Positions 25,438 through 34,393 of a stretch of DNA of 64,000 nt are shown piece by piece. The DNA is from Methanoregula sp. SKADARSKE-2. GTDB lineage: Archaea > Halobacteriota > Methanomicrobia > Methanomicrobiales > Methanospirillaceae. The translations under genes were made by a program, and so were the position numbers. Location: the NCBI GenBank assembly GCA_030919125.1, contig CP121470.1, forward strand, positions 1,468,391-1,532,390, in the 5' to 3' direction. The notes under the pieces are model-generated. The model had not been told where the DNA came from and did no database searches. It worked only from the letters and a program-made list of their open reading frames with translations. Numbering within the stretch: the stretch's first letter is position 1; every line of letters begins with the position of its first letter.

Positions 25438-25776
25438 TTATAACTCTTTTTTAATCTCGTTCCGTATCCGTTCGAGATCGATGCGCCCGATCCGGGTAAG
25501 CCTGCCATTCACGAGAATGATCGGGAGCGGCGGGTGCTCCGCTTCGATGATCTCCTTTATTCGTTCCGGGGCACCGGTGTGGATGAAGGTGAGGGTGAGT
25601 TCGACCCTTCTGCCAAATTCCTCAGAAAGAGCCTGTTTGAGGACCTCGAAGGATTTTGCTATCTGCCCTGAAGGATAACAGTCGGAGAGGCCGCAGCTCC
25701 GGGTCTCGTCACAGGGAAACGGGGAGCAGGAGGTTCCGGGAAGCGCAATTATCTCTATGTTGACAATATCAGTCAT
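25438..25776 (-). CDS. Thioredoxin-like fold protein with four conserved-looking cysteines
   Basis: The 112-residue protein starts at the ATG at 25776; longer readings extend into a proline-rich non-coding stretch. The N-terminal strand is followed by C-S-P-F-P-C and C-G-L-S-D-C pairs (residues 16-32), then a helix, a beta strand around VELTLTFIHTG, and PPLPIILVNGRLTRIGRI, which looks like the cis-proline strand of thioredoxin folds. The four Cys could form disulfides or bind a small FeS cluster. It lies 110 bases downstream of the ferredoxin:thioredoxin reductase gene in the same direction, supporting a thiol-redox role. The exact function is unknown. Confidence 0.72.
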   Translation of the reverse strand: MTDIVNIEIIALPGTSCSPFPCDETRSCGLSDCYPSGQIAKSFEVLKQALSEEFGRRVELTLTFIHTGAPERIKEIIEAEHPPLPIILVNGRLTRIGRIDLERIRNEIKKEL

Positions 25777-25886
25777 AATAGATTGTGAACCGGGCGGTAT
25801 TTGAGGATTCGGAAACGGGCACGGCCCGGTTGGATCGTGCAGCCGGAAAGGAACAAAGGGGGAATAAACAGAGAAAAAGGGGGGGT

Positions 25887-26408
25887 TCAGAGAAACCTCT
25901 CGAACCGGTCCTTCTTTGCCTTGCAGACCGGGCATACTCCCGGGGGCTGATCGCGGGCACAGAGGTAACCGCATACCTTGCATCGCCAGATGGGATACGG
26001 GAGGGCTTCCGGCAGCAGGGAAGGGCCGGGCGCAATCATCGCTGTGCCCGCTTGGCCCCGTTCCCGCCGGGGGGGTCTCCTCTCGGGAACAGGGCCCAGG
26101 ATCCGCGTTTTTGCAAGAATGTCATCGCTGACGTACAGGGCACAATAACAGGCACCGTACTCGTCGAGATCCGAATCCCGGTAATCGCAGGGACAGATGA
26201 TATCGAGATCGTCGTCTCTCTTTCCGGACGCCAGCCGGCAGGGACATGAGGGGTACCCGTACCGCTGCTCGTTCCTGATATACCCGCGAAGAAGGTTCCT
26301 GGTGAATTCGAGATCGGGATTGAGGTGATACCCTCCCCCCTCAGCTTCCGCAAAGAGTCGTTTGTACACCCGTTCGACTTCCGGTTCTGTTACGCCGAAA
26401 AAGTTCAT
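25887..26408 (-). CDS. Ferredoxin:thioredoxin reductase catalytic subunit with C-terminal rubredoxin-like domain
   Basis: The 173-residue protein has the three Cys pairs of the FTR catalytic subunit: SCPCRLAS, IICPCDYRD and GACYCALYV (residues 54-92). These ligate a [4Fe-4S] cluster beside the redox disulfide. The last about 35 residues form a separate rubredoxin-like knuckle pair, CKVCGYLC and CPVCKAKKDRF. In known systems FTR passes ferredoxin electrons to thioredoxin- or glutaredoxin-like proteins. It overlaps the upstream glutaredoxin gene by four bases (ATGA), so the pair is translationally coupled, and the appended domain may accept or deliver electrons. Confidence 0.9.
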   Translation of the reverse strand: MNFFGVTEPEVERVYKRLFAEAEGGGYHLNPDLEFTRNLLRGYIRNEQRYGYPSCPCRLASGKRDDDLDIICPCDYRDSDLDEYGACYCALYVSDDILAKTRILGPVPERRPPRRERGQAGTAMIAPGPSLLPEALPYPIWRCKVCGYLCARDQPPGVCPVCKAKKDRFERFL

Positions 26409-26686
26409 TTCCCGAGCGCCTCCCGGATCTCGTCCTCGTGGAAACCAACGATACAGTGCTTATCGTTGATGACGAGGGTCGGGAACGAGCCCCGGGGATT
26501 CCACTTCTCCATGGCACTTATCACATCTTCCCGTCCCTGTCCATCGAGGAGATCGACATAGATATAGCTGAACTCTATCCCCATCTCGCGAAGGAGTTCC
26601 TTGGTCTTGTTGCACCATCCGCAGGTGGAGAGGGCATACAGTACGACCCTTCCCTTGTTCTTCCCGGTAACATATTCGATTGCCAT
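26405..26686 (-). CDS. Glutaredoxin-family protein
   Basis: The 93-residue protein carries the active site STCGWCNKTK with Cys22 and Cys25, the cis-Pro segment GSFPTLVINDKHCIVGFHED, and one further Cys (HCIVG). It should reduce disulfides. The coupled downstream FTR gene suggests that FTR, rather than glutathione, is its electron source, since archaeal methanogens lack glutathione; this is inference. Confidence 0.9.
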   Translation of the reverse strand: MAIEYVTGKNKGRVVLYALSTCGWCNKTKELLREMGIEFSYIYVDLLDGQGREDVISAMEKWNPRGSFPTLVINDKHCIVGFHEDEIREALGK

Positions 26687-26983
26687 CCAGATTTCACGCT
26701 CCTGGTTCTATGGATGAAGTAGCGGTATTTACTATATAAATGTGGGGATGCAAAAAAAGGGTGGGCAATAAATGGGCAGTTACGGATACAAAGGGGATTT
26801 TTTTTTAAACCTGGAGGAATACCTGTGTGGAGAGAGAAGAGGTGACGGGAGAAACCCGGGATGCAGTACCGGTACGCGTACGACGCAAGCCGGGTTTTTA
26901 AAAAATTCCTGATCCCGCCGTCAGGGGACCTGCCCGCTGCATTATCGTTAATAACTATTCGGGCGCATAACATATGGAAAATC

Positions 26984-28039
26984 ATGAAGGCGGTTCTAGG
27001 TCTCGAAGACGGGCACTTTGTTGTCGGGGAAGGTTTTGGTGTCGAGGGGGAGCGCGCCGGGGAACTTGTATTCAATACGCAGATGACCGGCTACATGGAG
27101 TCGCTGACCGATCCGAGTTATTTCGGCCAGATCCTGATGTTCACGTTCCCGCTCATCGGCAACTACGGTGTCGATGCCAGAAATTTCCAGAACAGCAATG
27201 TCTGTGCCCTCGGGTGTATCACCCGCGAGATCTGCGAGAAGCCTGCCGCCGGCCCCTCCATCAGGTCTTTTTTCGAAGAGAACCGTCTTCTCGGCATCAC
27301 CAACATCGACACCCGGGCCCTCACCATCAGGCTCCGGGTCAACGGGACGATGCGGGCCGCCCTTGTTGTCGGGAGCGATGACGGGGAATATGCGGTTGCC
27401 CTTGCCCGCCGGACCCCGACCATCTGCGATATCGCCCCAATCCCCGAGGTCTCCTGCAGAGAGGCGTACCGGATTGAGGGGATCGGGAAGAAGATCGCGG
27501 TCATCGATCTCGGTATCAAGAAGAATATGCTTACGAGCCTCTCTGAGAGGAGAGGTGACCTCTACGTCTTCCCCCATGACGTAACCTCCGACAAGATTCT
27601 TGCCTGCAAGCCGGACGCCCTCTTTGTCAGTAACGGTCCCGGGGATCCAAAACAGGCAACGCAGGCAATCAGATGCGTCCGGGACCTTCTCGGGCAGATG
27701 CCGGTCTTTGGGATCTGCATGGGTAACCAGATCTCAGCGCTCGCGGTCGGGGGGGAGACCTACAAGCTCAGGTTCGGCCACCGGGGGGCGAACCAACCGG
27801 TCCGGTACAAGGACGGGAGGATCTTCATCACCACCCAGAACCACGGGTTCTGCGTAGATCCCCAGTCCCTCCCGGAAGGATGTGAGATCACGTACTCGAA
27901 TGTCAACGATTTCACGGTGGAAGGATTCGAGAACAAGGATCTCTGCCTCACCACGGTCCAGTTCCATCCCGAGGCCCATGGCGGTCCGCGGGACACGGAG
28001 GCGCATTTCTTCAATGCACTCTTCAGGAGGATTGCATAA
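26984..28039 (+). CDS. carA: Carbamoyl-phosphate synthase small (glutaminase) subunit
   Basis: CarA hydrolyses glutamine and channels ammonia to CarB for pyrimidine and arginine synthesis. The 351-residue protein has the N-terminal CarA domain (ELVFNTQMTGYMESLTDPSY), then a class I amidotransferase domain with SNGPGDP, the nucleophile in FGICMGNQ, and the His-Glu pair in QFHPEAHGGP. The ATG at 26984 was chosen because the longer frame back to 26861 adds a basic stretch not found in the family. The carB ATG follows the stop codon directly. Confidence 0.95.
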   Translation: MKAVLGLEDGHFVVGEGFGVEGERAGELVFNTQMTGYMESLTDPSYFGQILMFTFPLIGNYGVDARNFQNSNVCALGCITREICEKPAAGPSIRSFFEENRLLGITNIDTRALTIRLRVNGTMRAALVVGSDDGEYAVALARRTPTICDIAPIPEVSCREAYRIEGIGKKIAVIDLGIKKNMLTSLSERRGDLYVFPHDVTSDKILACKPDALFVSNGPGDPKQATQAIRCVRDLLGQMPVFGICMGNQISALAVGGETYKLRFGHRGANQPVRYKDGRIFITTQNHGFCVDPQSLPEGCEITYSNVNDFTVEGFENKDLCLTTVQFHPEAHGGPRDTEAHFFNALFRRIA

Positions 28040-31000
28040 ATGCCCAAGCGGACCGAGATCAAAAAAGTCCTCCTGATCGGGTCGGGACCGATCCAGATCG
28101 GGCAGGCAGCCGAGTTCGATTTCTCGGGATCGCAGGCTTGCCGCTCCCTCCGGGAAGAGGGAATCAAAGTCGTGCTCGTCAACTCGAACCCGGCTACGAT
28201 CATGACCGATCCCGAGATGGCGGACGAGATCTATATCGAGCCGCTCAGGGCGGACTTCATCGCAAAGATCATCGAGAAGGAGAGACCGGATGGGATCCTC
28301 TCGGGGATGGGAGGCCAGACCGGCCTCAACCTCACCGTCGAACTCGCTGAGATGGGGGCGCTTAAGGGTGTCGAGATCCTCGGAACACCGCTGGAAGCCA
28401 TCTACAAAGGAGAGGACCGGCAGAAGTTCCGCGACCTCATGACCGAGATTGGCGAACCGGTCCCGAGAAGTGTTGTCCTCAACTCCCTGAGCCAGATTGA
28501 CGATGCTATCAGGGAGATTGGCCTGCCGGCCGTCGTCCGACCTGCCTATACCCTCGGAGGTGCCGGGGGCGGTATCGGTAAAACAAAGGAGGAACTGACC
28601 CGCATTATCGAGCTCGGCCTGTCACGCTCGCGTATCCACCAGGTGCTTATCGAAGAGAGTGTTCTGGGCTGGAAGGAGATCGAGTTCGAGGTCATGCGGG
28701 ACGCCGCGGATACCTGCATTATCGTCTGTGGTATGGAGAACGTAGACCCGATGGGTATCCATACGGGGGAGAGCGTGGTCGTTGCGCCGATCCTGACCCT
28801 CCGGGACGATGAGTACCAGATGATGCGGAGTGCAGCGATCCACATCATCCGGGCGCTCGATGTCCAGGGAGGCTGCAATGTCCAGTTCGCGTTCCGTGAC
28901 GGGGATTACCGGGTCATAGAGGTCAACCCACGTGTCTCGCGCTCCTCGGCGCTGGCCTCGAAAGCGACCGGGTACCCGATTGCCCGGGTTGCGGCAAAGA
29001 TCGCGATCGGGATGCGGCTCGATGAGATCACCAATACCGTGACTGGGTGCACGCCTGCATCGTTCGAGCCGGCGATCGACTACATCGTGGTAAAAGTTCC
29101 CCGCTGGCCCTTCGACAAGTTCAAGGGTGCCGACCGGACCCTCTCCACCTCCATGAAGAGCACGGGGGAGGTGATGGCGATCGGCCGGACGCTCGAAGAA
29201 GCGTTCATGAAAGCGAAGCGGTCGCTCGACACAGATGTGCGGTCGCACACGAGCCCGAGCGAGATCCGGATGATCCTCTCCCGGCCTACCGACGAACGGT
29301 TCCGCTGCCTCTTCGATGCCTTCCGGCAGGGTTTCACCCTTGCAGAAATTGTCGAACTGACTTCCATAACGCCGTTCTTCTTAGAAAAGATCAAGAATCT
29401 TGTCGACTTCGAGGGCTACCTCGCAGGGCATCACGAGCCCGCTGATATAAAGCAGGCAAAGAGACGGGGCTTCTCAAACGGGGAGATCGCGAAGCTGACC
29501 GGGATTGCACCCGACGATATCAGGAAGATTGTCGGAAAGCCAGCGTATAAGATGGTGGACACCTGCGCAGCAGAGTTCCCGGCAACGACCCCGTACTTCT
29601 ATTCAACCTGGGATGCTGCCTGCGAGATCGTCCCGAGTGAGCGACCAAAAGTTCTGATACTGGGTTCGGGCCCCATCCGGATCGGCCAGGGGATCGAGTT
29701 CGATTACTGCACGGTCCATGCGGTCCAGGCTCTCCGGGACGAGGGGGTCGAGGTCCATATCGTCAATAACAATCCCGAGACGGTATCCACGGATTTCGAT
29801 ACCTCTGACCGGCTCTTCTTCGAACCCATGCAGCTTGAAGACGTCATGAATATCCTCCTGACCGACCACTATTACGGGGTCATGGTCCAGTTTGGCGGCC
29901 AGAATGCGGTAAACCTCGCTGTTCCCATTGAAAGGGAGATAAAACGCCTCGGCCTTCCGACACGAATCCTCGGCACGAGCCCGGATGCGATGGACATCGC
30001 AGAGGATCGCGACAGGTTCAGCATCCTCATCGAAAAACTGGAGATCCCAAGCCCGCCCAACGCATCTGCACGGTCGAAGGATGAGGCTCGGGAGAAGGCG
30101 GAACGGATTGGATACCCGGTTCTCGTCCGACCTTCCTACGTGCTCGGCGGAAGGGCGATGGAGATCGTCCACGATGCCGGGGAGCTCGAGGCGTACATGA
30201 AGAAAGAGGAGGTGCTCGCAAGCCCCGAGCATCCGGTCCTGATAGACTCCTACCTCCGGAATGCCATAGAACTCGACGTCGATGCGGTCTGTGACGGGAG
30301 AGATGTCCTCATCGGCGGTATTATGGAGCATATCGAGCAGGCGGGCATCCACTCCGGCGATTCCGCGTGCGTGATCCCGACACAGTCTCTCGCCCCTGCG
30401 GTGATCGAAAAGGTCCGGGATTACACCCGGAAGATTGCGCTGGGGCTCGGTGTTGTCGGGCTTGTGAACCTCCAGCTCGCAGTCCAGGAGAAGATCGTCT
30501 ACATTCTCGAGGCGAATCCCCGGGCCAGTCGCACGGTCCCGTTCGTTTCAAAAGCAACCGGGCTTCCGGTCGCAAAGATTGCGGCAAAGGTCATGGTAGG
30601 CCGTACCCTTGACAATCTCGGCTATAAAGAACGCCGGATCGAACATGTTGCCGTAAAGGAAGTCCTGCTTCCCTTCAACAAACTTGCCGGCGTGGACACC
30701 ATGCTCGGCCCGGAGATGAAGAGTACGGGGGAGGTTATGGGGATCGACTATGACTTCGGCCTCGCGTTTTACAAGGCGTGCATATCTGCCGATAACGAGC
30801 TGCCGCTCAAAGGTAATGTCTTTGTCTCGGTCAATATCAGCCAGAAAGATGAAGTCATTTCGATTGCCCGCAGGATCAGGGATCTCGGGCTTACTCTGTA
30901 CGGGACCGAGGGGACGGTGGATTACCTCCATGCTGCGGGCGTTGAAGCAAATCTCGTGCGGAAAATTCAGGAGGGCTCTCCCAACGTTCTCGATATGATG

Positions 31001-31204
31001 CGGCATGGCGAGATACGGCTTATCATCAACACGCCGCTCGATCGCCAGTCACGACAGGACCACTACCAGATCATGCGTGCGGCAGTGGACCTGAGTATAC
31101 CCTATATTACCACACTCCAGGCAGCGCGGGCTGCGGCCCTTGCCATTGATGCAATCAAGCGCGAGAAGATGACGCTTGAGCCAATCAGCCATTATCTGAA
31201 GTAA
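28040..31204 (+). CDS. carB: Carbamoyl-phosphate synthase large subunit
   Basis: The 1054-residue single-chain CarB contains two ATP-grasp halves, each introduced by a GSGP-IxIGQ motif (LLIGSGPIQIGQAAEFD near residue 12 and ILGSGPIRIGQGIEFD near 540) and each holding EVNPRVSRSS/EANPRASRTV metal-site motifs. It ends with an MGS-like allosteric domain (from about 920). It makes carbamoyl phosphate from bicarbonate, ammonia and two ATP. Product users in the window are argF (arginine) and, through orotate, pyrE. It is complete and in operon with carA. A T8 tract follows 28 bases after the stop. Confidence 0.97.
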   Translation: MPKRTEIKKVLLIGSGPIQIGQAAEFDFSGSQACRSLREEGIKVVLVNSNPATIMTDPEMADEIYIEPLRADFIAKIIEKERPDGILSGMGGQTGLNLTVELAEMGALKGVEILGTPLEAIYKGEDRQKFRDLMTEIGEPVPRSVVLNSLSQIDDAIREIGLPAVVRPAYTLGGAGGGIGKTKEELTRIIELGLSRSRIHQVLIEESVLGWKEIEFEVMRDAADTCIIVCGMENVDPMGIHTGESVVVAPILTLRDDEYQMMRSAAIHIIRALDVQGGCNVQFAFRDGDYRVIEVNPRVSRSSALASKATGYPIARVAAKIAIGMRLDEITNTVTGCTPASFEPAIDYIVVKVPRWPFDKFKGADRTLSTSMKSTGEVMAIGRTLEEAFMKAKRSLDTDVRSHTSPSEIRMILSRPTDERFRCLFDAFRQGFTLAEIVELTSITPFFLEKIKNLVDFEGYLAGHHEPADIKQAKRRGFSNGEIAKLTGIAPDDIRKIVGKPAYKMVDTCAAEFPATTPYFYSTWDAACEIVPSERPKVLILGSGPIRIGQGIEFDYCTVHAVQALRDEGVEVHIVNNNPETVSTDFDTSDRLFFEPMQLEDVMNILLTDHYYGVMVQFGGQNAVNLAVPIEREIKRLGLPTRILGTSPDAMDIAEDRDRFSILIEKLEIPSPPNASARSKDEAREKAERIGYPVLVRPSYVLGGRAMEIVHDAGELEAYMKKEEVLASPEHPVLIDSYLRNAIELDVDAVCDGRDVLIGGIMEHIEQAGIHSGDSACVIPTQSLAPAVIEKVRDYTRKIALGLGVVGLVNLQLAVQEKIVYILEANPRASRTVPFVSKATGLPVAKIAAKVMVGRTLDNLGYKERRIEHVAVKEVLLPFNKLAGVDTMLGPEMKSTGEVMGIDYDFGLAFYKACISADNELPLKGNVFVSVNISQKDEVISIARRIRDLGLTLYGTEGTVDYLHAAGVEANLVRKIQEGSPNVLDMMRHGEIRLIINTPLDRQSRQDHYQIMRAAVDLSIPYITTLQAARAAALAIDAIKREKMTLEPISHYLK

Positions 31205-31231
31205 GCACCGCTCCAAACAACCAACTTTACC

Positions 31232-31239
31232 TTTTTTTT
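31232..31239 (+). terminator. Poly-T terminator after carB
   Basis: Eight consecutive T 28 bases after the carB stop, preceded by no strong hairpin, as is common for archaeal termination. Confidence 0.5.
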
Positions 31240-31304
31240 GAATCTTTCTCTTTCCGGATGTACTTGAGTTCCGGTATCGGATTCCCGAAAGTGCCCGGAT
31301 TATA

Positions 31305-32274
31305 TGTGATATCCCGAATTGATTTTACACATATAACCATTTCTGCGCATATTTCAGAATCCTCTCCTGGGGTAGACGGTACCAGAATGCGTTATAAGGC
31401 TCATCGAAATCGAGACTCACTCATGTGAGGTTTGATGACATTGTGCCAGTGAAGAATTTTATCGACAGAACCGAACTTCGCGATCCTTCGTTCGACTTCT
31501 CCGAAGAACCGTTCAATTTTGCCGTTCGTTTGAGGGTGTTTTATCCTGGTTGGGATGTGTTTTATGTTGTGATGAACAAGGAACTCTCCGAATTTATGAT
31601 GGGCCTGTTCACGGTTCCGAGCTGAAACGAATTGTGTACTGTTGTCAGTGAGGATCTTGCGGGGCGTACCGTACATCTGGAATCCCTGATTCAGCACCGT
31701 GAGAGTGTTCTCGGTAGTTGGAGAATCGAATACCCCGTAGCAGGTGATGAGGCGGGATGAATCATCCATGAATGCGATCAGCCATTTCTTCGATCCTTTA
31801 AGTTCGAACTCTTTCCAGTCTCCCTGCCCCATCGACATGGAATGAGTATGTTCATACCGAACATATTTCCGCTGTTGCCGTTTTTTCATGTTGATCTCCA
31901 CCAGACCGTGGTTCAAAAATACCCGATAGATTCGATTATGCGGGATATGGATTCCGTGTGTTTCCTCAATCTTCTTCTCCAGATGGATTGGACCAATGTT
32001 GTTGGATTGATAGGTTGCGAGGATCAACTCTTCTGCTCGATCATCGATGGCTTGGGGCTTTCTTCCAGATTGCCTGAGTACCGGATATTCCCCCGATTCT
32101 CTGAACGGGTTGATGAACTGATACACTCGTTGACGGGTAATCTGGAAATACCGGGCAATCTCAACAACGGGTTTATCATTGACACATTGCTGAATGATCC
32201 TCTGGATAGCCCCATTCGATAAGTTGCTCAAATCGGTATTTACATCTGATGTCAAATGATTTCGGGATAGGACA
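31305..32274 (-). mobile_element. IS481-type insertion element, copy 1
   Basis: This 970-base element has imperfect inverted ends: TGTGATATCCCGAATTGA on the left and TGTCCTATCCCGAAATCA reading in from the right. The 13-base sequence GTGCCCGGATTAT stands on both sides (31291-31303 and 32275-32287), consistent with a target-site duplication from a recent insertion. A second copy of identical length lies at 42338-43307 with only about five base differences seen by eye. The right end lies 22 bases from the TATA box of the lipoprotein gene. Confidence 0.88.
31401..32255 (-). CDS. IS481-type transposase (DDE integrase core), copy 1
   Basis: The 284-residue transposase starts at a TTG codon. It has an N-terminal helix-turn-helix (VEIARYFQITRQRVYQFI near residue 30) and an rve-type catalytic core: WLIAFMDDSSRLITCYG (first Asp), ILTDNSTQF (second Asp), and HPQTNGKIERFF (Glu). 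It appears complete. Versus copy 2 it differs at two residues (Phe/Leu in YRVFLNHG and Gly/Arg in ERFFGEVER). Confidence 0.9.
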   Translation of the reverse strand: MTSDVNTDLSNLSNGAIQRIIQQCVNDKPVVEIARYFQITRQRVYQFINPFRESGEYPVLRQSGRKPQAIDDRAEELILATYQSNNIGPIHLEKKIEETHGIHIPHNRIYRVFLNHGLVEINMKKRQQRKYVRYEHTHSMSMGQGDWKEFELKGSKKWLIAFMDDSSRLITCYGVFDSPTTENTLTVLNQGFQMYGTPRKILTDNSTQFVSARNREQAHHKFGEFLVHHNIKHIPTRIKHPQTNGKIERFFGEVERRIAKFGSVDKILHWHNVIKPHMSESRFR

Positions 32275-32296
32275 GTGCCCGGATTATTAGAATATC

Positions 32297-32305
32297 CTTA
32301 TATAC
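32297..32305 (+). promoter_or_regulatory. TATA box of the lipoprotein gene
   Basis: CTTATATAC ends 22 bases before the ATG at 32327, the spacing of a leaderless or near-leaderless archaeal promoter. It lies just outside the IS481 copy. Confidence 0.6.
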
Positions 32306-32326
32306 CGAAATGACAAAAAAAGATGC

Positions 32327-32827
32327 ATGAAGAAACTTCTTGTTGTCCTCGCAATCCTGTTTATCGGGATCTCACTCGCGGGATGCATATCCGACCCGGT
32401 AGTTACCCCACCACTAACCCCGGCACCGACCACGAACGCCACGACCGTTCTGCCCACGGAAATTCCTACGGTTCTTCCGACAGCAAATGTTACCTCCAAC
32501 GTAACCGCAACGGAAACTCCGAATGCAACGGAAACCCCCCAGCCGGTAGTTCCGATTACGTTCAACGAGCAGGGGACCATTACCCCGGGAACCATTGTCA
32601 GTATCCCCGTTGGAACGACCGTTTCCTGGATAAACAACGACCGGTTTAAACCCCACGCAGTTGTCGCTGTTGACCTCCAGACGGGCAAATACTTCGGGAG
32701 CATGAGCACGGTTGAGATTCCGTACGGCAAGGCCTTCAATGTCTCCTTTGACAACGTCGGCGCATACAACTACGCCACGGTTTACCAGCCGGCAACAACC
32801 GGAATCATCAGGGTAACTGCAAAGTAA
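32327..32827 (+). CDS. Predicted lipoprotein with cupredoxin-like domain
   Basis: The 166-residue protein has a signal peptide with lipobox ISLAGC (Cys20), then a Thr/Pro/Asn-rich linker (about residues 25-75) with many N-glycosylation sequons (NAT, NVT), and a beta-rich C-terminal domain. That domain looks like a plastocyanin/cupredoxin fold: GTIVSIPVGTTVSWINNDRFKPHAVVAVD holds the first His of a copper site. The usual later Cys-His-Met loop is not evident (VGAYNYATVY in place of GxYxYxC), so copper binding is doubtful. It is exported and membrane-anchored, facing outside. Confidence 0.82.
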   Translation: MKKLLVVLAILFIGISLAGCISDPVVTPPLTPAPTTNATTVLPTEIPTVLPTANVTSNVTATETPNATETPQPVVPITFNEQGTITPGTIVSIPVGTTVSWINNDRFKPHAVVAVDLQTGKYFGSMSTVEIPYGKAFNVSFDNVGAYNYATVYQPATTGIIRVTAK

Positions 32828-32920
32828 TTACACCAATACTTTTTCAGGAAGAACAAAAACCACTCTTTTCATTCCTCTTCCTCCCCGTGAATAGCGGTTT
32901 TTGGCAGTTCTTACTCACTC

Positions 32921-32929
32921 AAATATATG
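32921..32929 (+). promoter_or_regulatory. TATA box of argG
   Basis: AAATATATG lies about 40 bases upstream of the argG ATG, compatible with a short leader carrying the GGAG ribosome-binding site near 32952. Confidence 0.5.
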
Positions 32930-32965
32930 CTCGGACTACTAACCTGTAGCTCGGAGAATATTACC

Positions 32966-34153
32966 ATGGGAAAAGGTTCCATCGTTCTTGCATATTCCGG
33001 AGGTCTCGACACCTCCATCTGCATACCGCTGTTAAAGGAACGGTACGATTATGACCGTGTCATCACGGTCGCTGTAAATGTCGGCCAGCGCGACGAAGAG
33101 ATCGATGTCGCGACAAAGAAAGGGAAGAAACTCGCCGACAAGCACTACACGATCGATGCACGGGAAAAATTTGTGAAAGAACATATATTCCCGGCTATCA
33201 GGGCAAACGGTTCGTATGAGGGTTACCCTATGGGAACATCCCTTGCCCGCCCCCTCATTGCTGAAGAAGTCGTGAAAATTGCCAAAAAAGAAGGAGCAGA
33301 GGCAGTTGGTCACGGGTGCACAGGGAAGGGAAACGACCAGCTCAGGTTTGATTTTATAATCCGGGGAACAGGTCTTGAAGTTGTTGCACCCATTCGCGAA
33401 CTGAACCTCACCCGTGACTGGGAGATCCAGTATGCAAAAGAGCATAAGATCCCCGTCCCGGTCCAGAAGGAGAAGCCCTGGAGCATGGATGAGAACTGCT
33501 GGAGCCGGAGCATCGAAGGCGGTAAGCTCGAAGACCCTGCCTACCACCCTCCTGAAGAGATCTATCTCTGGACAGTCTCTCCGGAGAAGGCCCCGGCCAA
33601 ACCGGCGAAACTCACCCTTGAATTCAAGGGAGGCGTCCCGGTAGGAATGAACGGGAAAAAATTGCCCGGTTTGGAGCTTATCCAGCAGCTGAACCTCCTT
33701 GCCGGTAAGCACGGGATCGGCCGGAACGATATGGTGGAAGACCGGATCCTAGGACTCAAGGCACGGGAGAACTATGAGCACCCGGCCGCAACGGTCATCC
33801 TTCAGGCTCACCGTGACCTTGAGAGCCTTGTCCTGAGCCGCGATGAACTTGCGTTCAAACGCATGGTTGACGATGCCTGGTCCGATCTCGCCTACAAGGG
33901 ATTGATCTATGAGCCGCTCTATACTGACCTGAATGCATTCATCGACGCAACACAGGAGAGGGTAGATGGTACTGTCGACCTTGAGTTGTACAAAGGCTCT
34001 GCCAGGATCCTGGGGAGGAGCTCCCCGAATGCAATCTATTCAAGCGACCTTGTCTCATTCGACAGCGCAACCCTCGACCAGTGCCATGCCATTGGGGTCT
34101 CCCACTACTTCGGCATCCAGGGGCGTATGGTCAGGCAGATGAAAACGCGATAA
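32966..34153 (+). CDS. argG: Argininosuccinate synthase
   Basis: ArgG joins citrulline and aspartate with ATP in arginine synthesis. The 395-residue protein has the N-type ATP-pyrophosphatase loop [11 protein letters not shown] (residues 6-16), [14 protein letters not shown], and [31 protein letters not shown]. The ATG at 32966 is preceded by GGAGAA and immediately begins the conserved domain; a 13-codon extension to 32927 is unlikely. Its partner argF is 2 kb downstream on the other strand. Confidence 0.96.
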   Translation: MGKGSIVLAYSGGLDTSICIPLLKERYDYDRVITVAVNVGQRDEEIDVATKKGKKLADKHYTIDAREKFVKEHIFPAIRANGSYEGYPMGTSLARPLIAEEVVKIAKKEGAEAVGHGCTGKGNDQLRFDFIIRGTGLEVVAPIRELNLTRDWEIQYAKEHKIPVPVQKEKPWSMDENCWSRSIEGGKLEDPAYHPPEEIYLWTVSPEKAPAKPAKLTLEFKGGVPVGMNGKKLPGLELIQQLNLLAGKHGIGRNDMVEDRILGLKARENYEHPAATVILQAHRDLESLVLSRDELAFKRMVDDAWSDLAYKGLIYEPLYTDLNAFIDATQERVDGTVDLELYKGSARILGRSSPNAIYSSDLVSFDSATLDQCHAIGVSHYFGIQGRMVRQMKTR

Positions 34154-34361
34154 TCCCTCCCGGAAAACCCTTTTTCCCTGCGAGCTTGAGTAAAAGATCG
34201 CAGATGAGATCCTGGAAGTCCCTTGGGAAATTTTCTTTTCTGTATTTTATTGGGAGAATGGCTTTTGCCGGGAGATTTTTAGGCATTCCAATTGTTCCGG
34301 CAGGGAAATGCAGAACCGGGCTTGAGAATGCGGGAGGAATCGGTCAGCCACGAATGGAAAT

Positions 34362-34367
34362 GTATAA
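34362..34367 (+). promoter_or_regulatory. TATA-like box of the marker 14 gene
   Basis: GTATAA ends about 27 bases before the ATG at 34394, the spacing for a leaderless transcript. This supports that start over the upstream in-frame ATG at 34292. Confidence 0.45.
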
Positions 34368-34393
34368 GGATTCCTAATGTAGAATCCGGTACT

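Noticed and set aside
32327..32827. Functional blue-copper protein
   Set aside because: The fold looks cupredoxin-like but the C-terminal Cys-His-Met ligand loop is not visible, so I call only the fold.
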